A stretch of 64,000 nt of DNA from Sapria himalayana (Eukaryota; Streptophyta; Magnoliopsida; Malpighiales; Rafflesiaceae): positions 45,001 through 109,000 of the forward strand of contig JAREIK010008068.1 in NCBI GenBank assembly GCA_029783825.1, read 5' to 3'. Positions 53,176 through 64,000 of the stretch are shown in pieces. The notes beneath the pieces are model-generated. The model was not told the DNA's origin, did not search any database, and was given only the letters and a program-made list of their open reading frames with translations. The first letter of the stretch is position 1, and the number at the start of each line of letters is the position of its first letter. The translations under genes were made by a program, and so were the position numbers.

Positions 53176-54361
53176 CATGCAACAAGAAAAATCGCAAATA
53201 GCTAGAAAAAATCCCCTTGCTAAATTTTTTTTTCGTCGCTATATTGTATATAACGATGGAATAATGATGGAACATTTCCCAAGCTATAGTGCTTATCGCT
53301 AAAAATTTACAAGGAAAATATTCCCTAGCTAAATTAGCATGAAAAAAATCCCTAGCTAAAAAGCGAGGGAAAATTCCTTAGCTAAATTAGAGAGGAAAAA
53401 AAATCCTTAGATATTTTCATTCCAAAATTATTTGATATTTTAAATTTTTTACATAAAATTTAATTACATATTTTTAAATTTTTATATTAAATTTAATAAT
53501 AACATAAATTATAAACCATTATTTATAATTTAAAAAAATAAAATCAATTAATAAAATAATTTGATACAATATGTTAAACAATTAAAATAGAAACATAAAA
53601 AAACTTGATTACATCTTATTATGCATCAAATATATCTAATGACAGTGCATAAAGTTTAATCTATCTGTGAAATTGATATTGTTTTCTTTCCCCTAGCTTC
53701 TCAAGAACTGCATACTACTCTAGCACCTGAGCATGTCCCTCCATGGCCAACATCTTCTAGTTATTTTTCTCTAGTACTCCACGCAGATAGATAACATTAT
53801 TACACTTGAATATGGAGCATAACATACTACATTTACAACTAATAAAGAACAAAATACTACGTCACTGATAAATAGATAGACTAGTGCTTGCAACACCAAC
53901 TGTCATTTGCTAGAAATTTCACATAACAAGATAATCATGAGATTATTTTTAAATTATCATATCAAGATTTTTCTAAGTTTTCTAGTAAACAGCTCATCAG
54001 CATAATCTTCTATTTTGCCTAGTTTCACGCATAAGTCCATGGATAATTAAAAGAAAGTTAGAAAGTATCAAACAAAATAGAAATGGAAGTTGAAATGATA
54101 ACGGGCTGCATGGTATTGAATTTTTGCACACCTGTAGGTTCAAATAAGAATCCAACAAAGCAAAGAAACTTGAAAGAAACCAAAAAAATGAGAAAAAATG
54201 CAATGCACAGAAAAATAACACATGGTAGCCCACCTATGTATTCCATTCCCCACTTGAGTTTTACAATGACCGTCTTCACAGTCAAGTTATTAAGAAAAGG
54301 CTTGGGATTAATGGGTATGGTCTGTAATATTCAACAATAAAAAACTAATGAACGATGCTAT
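53176..54361 (+). mobile_element. CACTA family B copy 3, left end with SmF capture
   Basis: The decayed terminus CATGCAACAAGAAAAATCGC is followed by AAATAGCTAG, TTCGTCGCTATAT, GGAATAATGATGG and CCTAGCTAAATTAGCA, colinear with B1 and B2. The B internal marker GTGCATAAAGTTTAAT is at 53645; the copy then departs into SmF sequence on the - strand. At 54362 it is cut by the terminus of A2, and no right end is seen. Confidence 0.8.
53758..54321 (-). pseudogene. Captured SmF (small nuclear ribonucleoprotein F), three exons, broken
   Basis: SmF is one of seven Sm core proteins of U1, U2, U4 and U5 snRNPs. Exon 1 (54321-54234), after the acceptor TTACAG, reads [20 protein letters not shown] and KLKWGMEYI, a near-match to the SmF Sm1 motif, and ends at ATAG|GTGGGC. 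Exon 2 (about 54168-54132) reads [11 protein letters not shown] up to CAG|GTGTGC, but one extra base breaks the frame with exon 1. The next exon (53804-53758) reads CNNVIYLRGVLEKNN and ends at TAG. The part of Sm2 between LQ and CNNV is absent. Introns are kept, so this is DNA-level capture. The longer frames 53997-54233 and 54058-54285 read through introns. Confidence 0.9.
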
Positions 54362-55210
54362 CACTACTAAAAATTATGATAATACCTACCAAAATACGGA
54401 CTAAAAAAATCGATCACTAATTGTTGTCCATAATACGACCAGTTAGCGACCAAAAAAGAGAAACAAAAAAAAAATTTACCGACCAAAGACCCACCATAAT
54501 TACCAATCAAATATTTTTGGTATGTAATCAGTTTGTAGAGTGGTTATCGAATATATTACCGATCATTTAACAACCTAGCATTATACTTAATAGATATAGC
54601 CTTTTTTCAAATTATGTATAGTTTCATACATACCGACCATTTACTGACCAAATATATAGGTCAGTAATTACGGACCAATTCACGATTAATTTATAGATTT
54701 GAAGAGGCACATTGGAAAAAAATCTTCTAACGAAATTCCCGACCAACTAACGACCATATATTACCTACCAAATATATTTGGTCAGTAATATGATCTGTAA
54801 ATAAAAGGGAATTAGAGAAAAACATTCCCAAAAGATTACCGACCATTTAACGTCAAAAATATATAACCATTAAAAATGATCGGTATAATGGTTATCCAAT
54901 ATATTTTTAAGGTTATAATTTTCGACCAAACTACCGACCAAATATTTAGTTCTATAATTACTGACCATTTCACCACCGAATACCAACCATAACTTCTGAC
55001 CAAAATGTTTTTGGTCGGAAATTGTCTGTAAATTATAATGGAAATGGCGAATAGAAATTACAGACTAATCACCGACCATTTAACGAACAAAAGTGTATTA
55101 CCAAATACTTATAGATTTTTCTAATCGATCATTTGCCTACCATAATTTAGGTCGGAAATTTTTTCTAATCGATCGTTTGCCGACCATAATTTAGGTTGGA
55201 AATTCAATGT
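54362..55210 (+). repeat. Family A terminal and subterminal repeats (A2)
   Basis: The motifs are as in A1: ACCGACCATTTAACG, TTTGGTCGGAAAT, and two close copies of TTTAGGT(C/T)GGAAATT near 55145-55205. Confidence 0.85.
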
Positions 55211-55639
55211 TTTAAATTTTTGATTTAAAAATTATATGCTAAGTCATTATATCCTAAAATCATCAAAACTCCATTGTTTTTCCAAAACAGAGCCGACTAT
55301 AAGCATGAAATCATAAAAATTCTATATTTCTTCTGAATTTAGGGAAGTATTTCTTTGTTCTTCTTCTTCAAATATCTAATACACATCTCCGTCTCTCTGA
55401 ATTATATATAGACATTGGAAAATTCGTTATTTCAGTATATTCAGGTATTAGGTTTTTTTTTCTCCTCCTAATTTCTTAAATTGTGCTTCAATTTAATTTA
55501 ATCTAATATGATTTGAGTCAACACAATTAATTAAACTATGATTTTTCATTTTTTAAAATGTATACATCTACTATTTATATTTTTTAAGTTTTAGTGATTT
55601 TGATTTCAATTACATGATGTTTGCATTCGAATAATCTTA

Positions 55640-56624
55640 ATATTAATGGTTTATATTTATATAATCATATGACATTATGAATAAATATCTATACTTTAAT
55701 ATATATAATGATTTATGTTAATTAAAACTTTTATTTAATGTTAATCTTAAATGTCTATAATAGTATATATAAACTTTTATATATTTATATAATCGAATGT
55801 TATTATGCATAAATATTTATACTTTAATATATATAAATGTATTACATTTTAAATACACATTGATATATTTATATAAACATATAAAGTTATATATAATTAT
55901 GTATACATATGTATTAATGTTTATAAATATCTATACAAAATTTATATTAAACTATCCATTTATATATTTTCTTATATAACAATTATGTAATATTAAATGA
56001 TTATACAATTTTGGAAATATTTATATTACATATTATTTTTTATATAAATATAGAATATTTATAATGTTTATATAAATGTGATATATATACTATATATTAT
56101 TTATAAAAGTGTTATATATAAATATAATAATATTTAAGTAACATTTATAAAAATATTTTATTCACAAATATTATATAGATTCACGTATTAAATTATATAA
56201 TAAAATACCATTTTATATAAAAGTATTTTAAACTATATTATAATAAATTAAACTACTTTTATAACTTTATTTATAACTTTATATAACTAATTTGTAACTA
56301 TATAATAATGTATAACTATATGTATAATTCTATATAACTATATTTCTAAAAAAAATTAGTATATGTATACTAATATATAAGTATATATAATTATATTTTA
56401 GTATACCTATATAAATGTTAAATATAATTATATCTTTAAATACATACATATTTATAACTATATGTGTATAACTATATATAAATATTTGTATAAATATGTA
56501 ACACTATATAATTAAATATAACTATATTTGTAACTCTATATACATATATGTATTCATATAATTGAATTATAATATTTGTTTATATCTTTGTTTATAGTTA
56601 TGTATAACTACTTATCACTACTTG

Positions 56625-56676
<52 letters not shown>

Positions 56677-57715
56677 TAATTATATATAACTATTTATAAT
56701 TATATATATTATATGTAAAAATAATATATAACTATAAATTATTGTATCTTACTATGTGTATAACTTTAAAAGTTTTATTCATAATTAAATTTAAATATTA
56801 AATTTACAGCTTATATTTAATATATATTTGTATATAGTAGTATATAAAAAATTATTTTTGTATATCTATACCTATACATAACTATATGTATAAAAAATTA
56901 AATTAAAAAATATAAAAACCTACATGTATAAATATACATTGAACTATATGCGTAACTATATGTATAATAACATGTACCAATATTTATAATTACATGTATA
57001 ACAACATACAACATTATGTTAAACTAAATGAGTATTACAATATATAAATATTTGTATATCTAAATAAATGTCTATATAATTATATATAACTATAATTGTA
57101 AGTATATATACATTTATGTATTAATATAATTAAAGCAAAAAATTTGTTTATAACATTGTTTATATTTATGTATAACTACTTATTACTACTTGTATGAATA
57201 TATCTATATATAACTATATGTTTAATTATATATAACTATTTATAACTATATATATTATTTAAATATTTGTATTTTACAATGTGTATGACATTAAATGTTT
57301 ATGCATAATTATATTTAAATATTAAATTTACTGCTTATATTTAATATATATTTGTAAATAGTAGTATATAAAAAAAGTATTTAGTTATCTATACCTATAT
57401 ATTACTATATGTATAAATATATAAAATTAAATTAACAAATATATAAACATACATGTATAAATATATGTTTAATTATATGTGTTACTAAATGTATAACCAC
57501 ATGTAACAATATTTATAATTACATGTATACAACATACAACATTAATTTAAACTATATATGTATAACTATATATAAATATTTGTATAACTAAAAAAATGTC
57601 TATATTATTATATATAACTAGATTTGTAAATATATACACATTTAGTATTAATATAAAATTAAAGCAAAAATTTTTTTTATGACATTATTTATATTTATGT
57701 ATAACTACTTATACA
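55640..57715 (+). repeat. AT-rich tandem repeat block (period ~520 bp), A2 intron
   Basis: The CCTATACATAACTATATG marker at 56871 recurs in altered form at about 57394. The unit order matches A1 at 1800-3770. A pure (TA)n tract has expanded at about 56630-56670. Frame 55797-55979 is not a gene. Confidence 0.8.
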
Positions 57716-58346
57716 TAAAAAGATACGTAAATAGATAGAAAAACATACAGATAAATATATATAGATAGAAAGATAAATAAAAAGATAGATAGAAAAATAG
57801 ATAGATAGATAGATAGACACAGATATAAAGATAAATGATTGATAGACAGATAGATAGTTAGTTAAAGATAGAAAGATAATAGTAAGGTAATAATCGATTA
57901 GAACAAAGATATATAGAAAGATAGACAAATAGACAGACAGATATATATATTATATATTATATAGATATATATATAAATAAAGAAAGGAATATAGCTAGAT
58001 AGATATAGATCGACATAACACTAGAACATAGATAGATAGATAGTTAGATAGAAGACAAATAAATAGTTATAATGATAGACGAATATATAAATAGATAGAA
58101 TTTAGATAGATCTAGAAAGATAGACAAATAGATATATAGAAACATAGTAAGATATAACAATGCACAAATGATAGATTGATAGATAGGTAGGTAGATAGAT
58201 ATATAGATAGAAATATATAAATAGTCATATATATAGATAGATAGATAAATAGATCCAAAGAAAGAATGAAAGATAGATATATATATAAATAGATAAATAG
58301 ATAGATATATAGAAATATAGATAGAATAAAAGATAGAAACAAAAAG

Positions 58347-58380
<34 letters not shown>

Positions 58381-59413
58381 AGATAGATAGATAAACAAGA
58401 CCATAATTAGATAGAAAGAAAGATACATAATTAGATATATATATATATATATATATACAACTAGATAAAAAGTCATATAAAGATATAGATATATAGACAG
58501 ATAGATATATAGATAGATAGATAGATAGAGATATAGATAGATAAAATACATTGATTGATTGATTGATTGATAGAATGATTGATAGATAGATAGAGATATA
58601 GATTGATTGATATATAGATATATAAATTGATAGATTGATAGATTGATAGATAGTTAGTTAGCTAGATAGACAGACAGGCAAACAGATAGATAATAGATAT
58701 AATTAGATAGATATAGAAAGAAAGAAGAAATATAGATAGATAACTATATATTAGATAGATTGATAGTTATATAGTTAGATAGATTGATATATAGATATAT
58801 AAATAGATAGACAAGTAGATTGACCTACAAATAGGTAGATAGATAGAAATATATTTGTATACATATTAGATAGACAACTAGATAGATAGACATAAAGACA
58901 AATAGATAGATATATAAATAGACAGATAGATAGGTAAAAAGTTATACTACAATATTGATAAACATATAGATAGATAGATATACAGATAAATGAATAGATA
59001 GATAGAAAGGTAGGTAGGTAGAAATGTAGATAGCTTTATAGATATATAGGTAGATAGATAAATAAATAGATAAGAAGATAGATAGCACATAAAGATAAAT
59101 AAATAGATAGATTTATAAATAGATAGATTGTTAGAAAGATATTTAGATAGAAAGATAGATAGGGAGTGATATATATATATATATAGGTAGAAATATATAT
59201 ATAGATAGATAGATATACATACAAAAAGATAGATATATATATATAAAGATAGAGAAATAAATAGACAAACATATAGATAGATAGATAGACACATTGATAG
59301 ATAGACAAATAGATAGATTGATAGATAGGGAGATAGGTAGATAGATAGATATAGCTAGAAAGATAGATATATGTTAGATAGATATATATATATATATAAT
59401 AAAACATAGATAA

Positions 59414-59448
<35 letters not shown>

Positions 59449-60182
59449 TAGTAGATATTAAATAGATAGACAGATAGATAATTACATATTAGATAGATAG
59501 ATAGACAGATAGATATATATATAGTTAGATTGATAGAAATATAGATATATAGATAGATCGATAGATAGATAGATATATAGATATATAAATAGATAGAGAA
59601 GTAGATATACCTAGAAATAGACAGCTAGATAAAAATATATATATATACATATTAGATAGATAACAATATACATAGACATATATTCAATGAGACAGACAAA
59701 TAGTTAGATAGATAGATAGGTACAGATTTATACACCTACATAGATAAACATATAAGTAGATAGATAGAAATATAGATAGATAATAGATATAAAGATAGGT
59801 AGAAATGTTGATAGGTTTTTAGATATATAGGTAGATAGATAGATAGATAGCAAGATAGATAAATAAATAAATATATAAATAAATAACTAGATAGATTGAT
59901 AGAATGATATTTAGATAGAGAGATAGATAGATAGATAGATAGAAATATATATATATATATATGTAGACATAAATAGATAGATAGACATACAAATAGAAAA
60001 ATAGAAAGATAGATATATATAAAGAAAGACAAATAAATAGACAACCATATAGATATATAGACAGAAAGACACATAGACAGATTGATAAATAGCTAGATTG
60101 ATAGATAGAAAGATATGTATATAGATAGAAAGAAATAGATAGAAAGATAGCTATATATATAAATAGATATATAGAAATATAC

Positions 60183-60216
<34 letters not shown>

Positions 60217-60745
60217 TAGATAGATAGATAGACAGATACATAAATAGATAGACAGATAGATAGACAGATAAATAGTTAGATAGATAGATAAATATATAGA
60301 TATACAAATTGATACGTAAAATAGATATATATGCAGATAGATAGATAGATATATAAATAGAAATAAAGAAAGAAAAAATAAAGAAAGAAGATAGATAGAT
60401 AGATAGTAGATATAGATAGATATATAGATAGATATAAAGTTAGATAGAAAGATATATAGATATCTAGATAGATCGATCGATAAATAAATAGATATATAAA
60501 TAGATAGACAAGTAGATTACCCTACAAATAGGCAGATAGATAAAAATATATATATACATATTAGATAAACAACTAGATAGATAGACATATATATAATTAG
60601 ATAGATATAAAAATAAATAGGTAGAGATTTATACAACTATATAGATAAACATCTCAATAGAAAGAAAGATATATAGACAGATAGATAAATAGATAGATAG
60701 AAAGATAGGTAGATAGATTGGTATAAATGTAGATAGGATTATAGA
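57716..60745 (-). repeat. Degenerate (GATA)n array with higher-order units
   Basis: This GATA-strand array holds many (TA)n runs. Open frames on the - strand (57695-60307) are array artefacts. It includes a threefold higher-order repeat at about 58690-60740. Confidence 0.96.
58690..60740. repeat. Three higher-order units of 0.79-0.91 kb in GATA array
   Basis: The marker ATAGATAGACAAGTAGATT or its variant, followed by CCTACAAATAG, lies at about 58812, 59598 and 60509. After each come ATACATATTAGATAGACAAC, GATAAACATATA and AGATATATAGGTAGATAGAT or close variants in the same order. Spacings are 786 and 911 bp. Confidence 0.82.
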
Positions 60746-62408
60746 AACATCTATCTATGTGTCTTTCTATCTATCGATATATATATATATATATATGTAC
60801 ATCTATCTATCTATCTCTCTATTTATCCATCTATCTATCTTTCTTTCTAACTATTTGTCTATAAATTAGTCTATCAATCTATCTATGTATCTATCTTTCT
60901 ATCTATATATCATCTCTATTTGTCTATCTATTTGTTTATCTATCTATCTATCTACATATCTTTCTATCTAACTATCTATCTCTATTTTTATCTATATATT
61001 TATTTATTTATCTATCAATCTTTTTGTCTATATATCTATCTATCTTATTATCTATGTATATGTTTATCTATCTATCAGTCTATTAATCTGACTATTTAAC
61101 TATTTTTGTATCTATCTATCTATCTATGTGTCTATCTATCTATTATTCTTCTATCTATATATCTATATATATCTTTATCAATTTGTCTAAAATGTGTATA
61201 ACACTGTCTATATATCTATTTATCTATCTTTCTATCTTTTTGTTTTTCAATCTATCTATAAATCTATCTAGCAATCCATCTATCTATCTGTTTTTCAATC
61301 ATTAAATCAATCTAACTATTAATCTATCAATCAAAATTTCTATCTGTATATCTATCTATCTTTTTATCAATATATATATCTATCTATTTGTGTGTTTATC
61401 TATCTATTTTGTTTATCTATATGTCTATCTATCTATCTATCTATTAATCAATCTATATATTTAATTATCTATCGATCTATTTATCTTTCTATCTATATAT
61501 CTAATAATATATCTGTATATCTATCTTTCTTTTAATCTCTTTGTCATCTGTCTATCAAATTATATATCTAACTATATATATATATATATCTATTTGTCTA
61601 TCAATCAATCTATCTATCTATATCTATCTATTTATCTATCTATTTTTCTATCTATTTTTCTATCTATCTGTCTATCTATCCGTCTATCTATCTGTCTATC
61701 TAGTTCTCTATCTATCAATCTATTTATCTAATAGTCAACAATAAATAAAAATTACTATCAATTAATCAATCTATATATCTATCTATTTATCTATCTATCA
61801 ATCTATTTATATGTCTATCTATCTATCGTTATATTTATCTTTTGTCTAATAATCTATCTAACTATCTATCTATTTATCTATATTAATATCTATCTATCTA
61901 TCCATCCATCTATCTATCTATTTATAAGTTTTTCTATTTGTCTATCTTTTCCTTTATCTATCTTTCATTTTATCTTTCTATCAATCTATCTATAAATCTA
62001 TATATCAATCTATCTATCAAACTCTTTATTAATATATCAATCTATCAATCAATCAATCTCTCTACCAATCAATAAATCTTTCTTTCTATCTATCTTTTTA
62101 TTTCGATGTCTACTTATCTATCTATCTATCAAACTCTCTATTAATTTATCTATTAATCTATTAATAATCAATCTATCTATCCATATATTTATTTTTTATT
62201 TATCTGACTATCTATCAGTATAGATATCTATCATTCTATCTATCAATCTGTTAGTCTTTATATATATCTATCAATCAATCAATTTGTATATCTATCTATT
62301 TGTCTGTCAATCAATCAATCGATCATTCTATCTTTCTGTCTATTTATCTCTCAATCAATCAATCTATCTATCTATCTATCTATCACTTCTATCTATCTAT
62401 CTATCACT

Positions 62409-62439
<31 letters not shown>

Positions 62440-63580
62440 GTTTGTTTGTTATCTGTCTATCAATCTGTATATGTATTTCTCTATCTTTCTATCTATATAT
62501 CTATCTATTTGTCTATCTATCTTTATATCTATCTATCTTTCAATCTGTCTTCCTGTCTATCTATCTATCTACCTATCGATCTGTCTATCAATATATTAAT
62601 CTATATGTCTATCTTTATTTCTTTTTATTTATCTACCTATATATATAACTATCTAGTTTTCTCTCTTTCTCTGTATCTATTTATATATCTATATGTCTAT
62701 CTATTTGTCTATCTTTCTGTATATCTATCTATTTGTCTATCTATCTATCTATCTATTTATCTATATGTCTATCTATTTATCTATTTATCTATCTTTCTGT
62801 CTATCTATCTGACTATCTATCTATCAAGATTTCCAATAATCTTTCTATAAATCTAACTATCAATCTATGTATCATTCTATCTATTAATCTATCTATCTAT
62901 TTGTCTTTCAACCTATCTACATATCTATCTGTTAATCTATCTGTCTACCTATCTATCTATTAATATATCTATCTATCTATTTATCTATCTATCTGTTTAT
63001 CTATCTATCTGTTTATCTATTTGTTTATCTATCTATTTGTCTATCTATCTATCCTTCTATCTATTTATGTATCTATATGTCTTTCTGTCTCTTTATCTCT
63101 TTATCTATTTATCTGTATATCTATCTATCTATATATATCTCCATCAATCTAATATCATTATCTATCTATCTTTGAATCTATCTTTCTATCAATTTTCTAT
63201 CTTTCTGTTGATATATCTATCTATCTACTAGTCTATTAATTTGTTTATAAATCTGTCTATCAATCTATCTATCATTCTATATATCAAAATTTTTTAAAAA
63301 TCTATCAATCTATCTATCTATATATCTATCTAATTATCTGTTTATATATCTATCTATCTATCTACTTATCTATCTATCAATTTGTCTATCTATATTTCTA
63401 TCAATCTGTCAATAAATCTTTCTATCAATCTATCTTTCTATCTTAACAATATATCTACATATCTATTTTTCTATCTATTTGTCTATCTAACAATCTATCT
63501 ACATATCTATTTTTCTATCTATTTGTCTATCTAACAATCCATCTATTGATTTTTCTATCATTCTATCTTTCTATCTATCA

Positions 63581-63618
<38 letters not shown>

Positions 63619-64000
63619 ATCTATCTATCTATCTATCAGTCAATCTTTCTATTTGTCTTTCTATCTATCTATCTATTTTTCATTCTATCTATCTATATAT
63701 CTATATTTCTATATATCTATCTATCTATTTGTCTATCTATTTGTCTGTCTATCTTTCTATCTATTTGTCTATTTATCTATCGATATAACTATCTATTTAT
63801 CAATCTATCTATTTATTTATCTATTTGTCTATATTTCTATCTAATAGTCTATCTATCTGTCTATCTATCTGTATATTAATTTGTCTTTTAGTTTATCTCA
63901 CTATTTATATATCTTTCTAACTATATATTTATCTTTTTGTCTAACTTTTTGTCTATCCGTCTATCTATCTATCTATATGTCTATCTATCTTTTTATCTAT
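60746..64000 (+). repeat. Degenerate (TCTA)n array, opposite strand to the preceding array
   Basis: From about 60750 the + strand changes from GATA to TCTA/ATCTATC and stays so to the window end. Open frames on the + strand (61541-63844) are array artefacts. It includes (TA)n at 60778-60796 and 63586-63615. Confidence 0.97.
63445..63540. repeat. 44 bp tandem duplication in TCTA array
   Basis: AACAAT followed by ATATCTACATATCTATTTTT or a near copy starts at 63445 and 63489, and a third AACAAT falls at 63533. Confidence 0.88.

Larger units (their letters stand above)
54362..57715 (+). mobile_element. CACTA family A copy 2, left part only
   Basis: CACTACTAAAAATTATGATA begins at 54362 after TAT and is colinear with A1 from 551. 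It has ACCGACCA-type motifs to about 55200, the leader near 55330, and the AT-rich intron block to about 57700. No transposase exon follows, because a GATA array starts at 57716. It inserted into, or is joined to, the B3 sequence. Confidence 0.85.

Noticed and set aside
53997..54285. Two hydrophobic open frames on the - strand as membrane proteins
   Set aside because: They read through the introns of the SmF fragment; only the exon parts match a known protein.

Overview
The window reads as a gene-poor, very AT-rich, repeat-dominated piece of a flowering-plant nuclear genome. The plant call rests on decayed CACTA (En/Spm) transposon proteins of plant type, and on fragments of plant-like host genes: apyrase, the spliceosomal SmF protein and ADP-ribosylation factor 1. 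I cannot name the species. I found no intact host gene, rRNA, tRNA or CRISPR array.

About 46% of the window is degenerate tetranucleotide array. It is TCTA on the + strand at 1-550, 5330-5628 and 60746-64000, and GATA on the + strand at about 14720-29500, 38125-39275, 46563-53175 and 57716-60745. The arrays carry (TA)n tracts and several higher-order tandem duplications. A TCTA array has no stop codon in any of its three frames, so the many long Leu-Ser-Ile-Tyr-rich open frames are artefacts.

The rest is two CACTA lineages, named here A and B. Family A starts CACTACTAAAAA and has ACCGACCAAA-type subterminal motifs. Copy A1 (551-5290) has a leader with a consensus splice donor, a roughly 2.3 kb AT-rich intron built of ~550 bp tandem units, and a decayed TNPD transposase cut off by an array. 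Copy A2 (54362-57715) has only the terminus and intron. A third block of the same intron repeat (A3, about 39290-44340) lies inside B2 and carries an ARF1 retrocopy. Family B starts CACTACAAGAAAAATC and has CTAGCTAAAT and TTAGCGACGGA-like subterminal motifs. B1 (5629 to about 14382) carries a multi-exon apyrase fragment and several unrecognised exon-like pieces. B2 (29773-46562) has both termini, a triplicated 1.2 kb left-arm module with GC-rich trinucleotide cores, a decayed TNPD/TNPA pair on the - strand, and an SmF exon in its right arm. B3 (53176-54361) is a left end with three SmF exons.

Together the B copies look like a gene-capturing (Pack-CACTA-like) family. All five CACTA copies border a GATA/TCTA array on at least one side, so the arrays appear to be insertion targets, recombination breakpoints, or sequence that moves with the elements. 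Frameshifts and stops, many at former Trp codons, indicate that every transposase copy here is dead.
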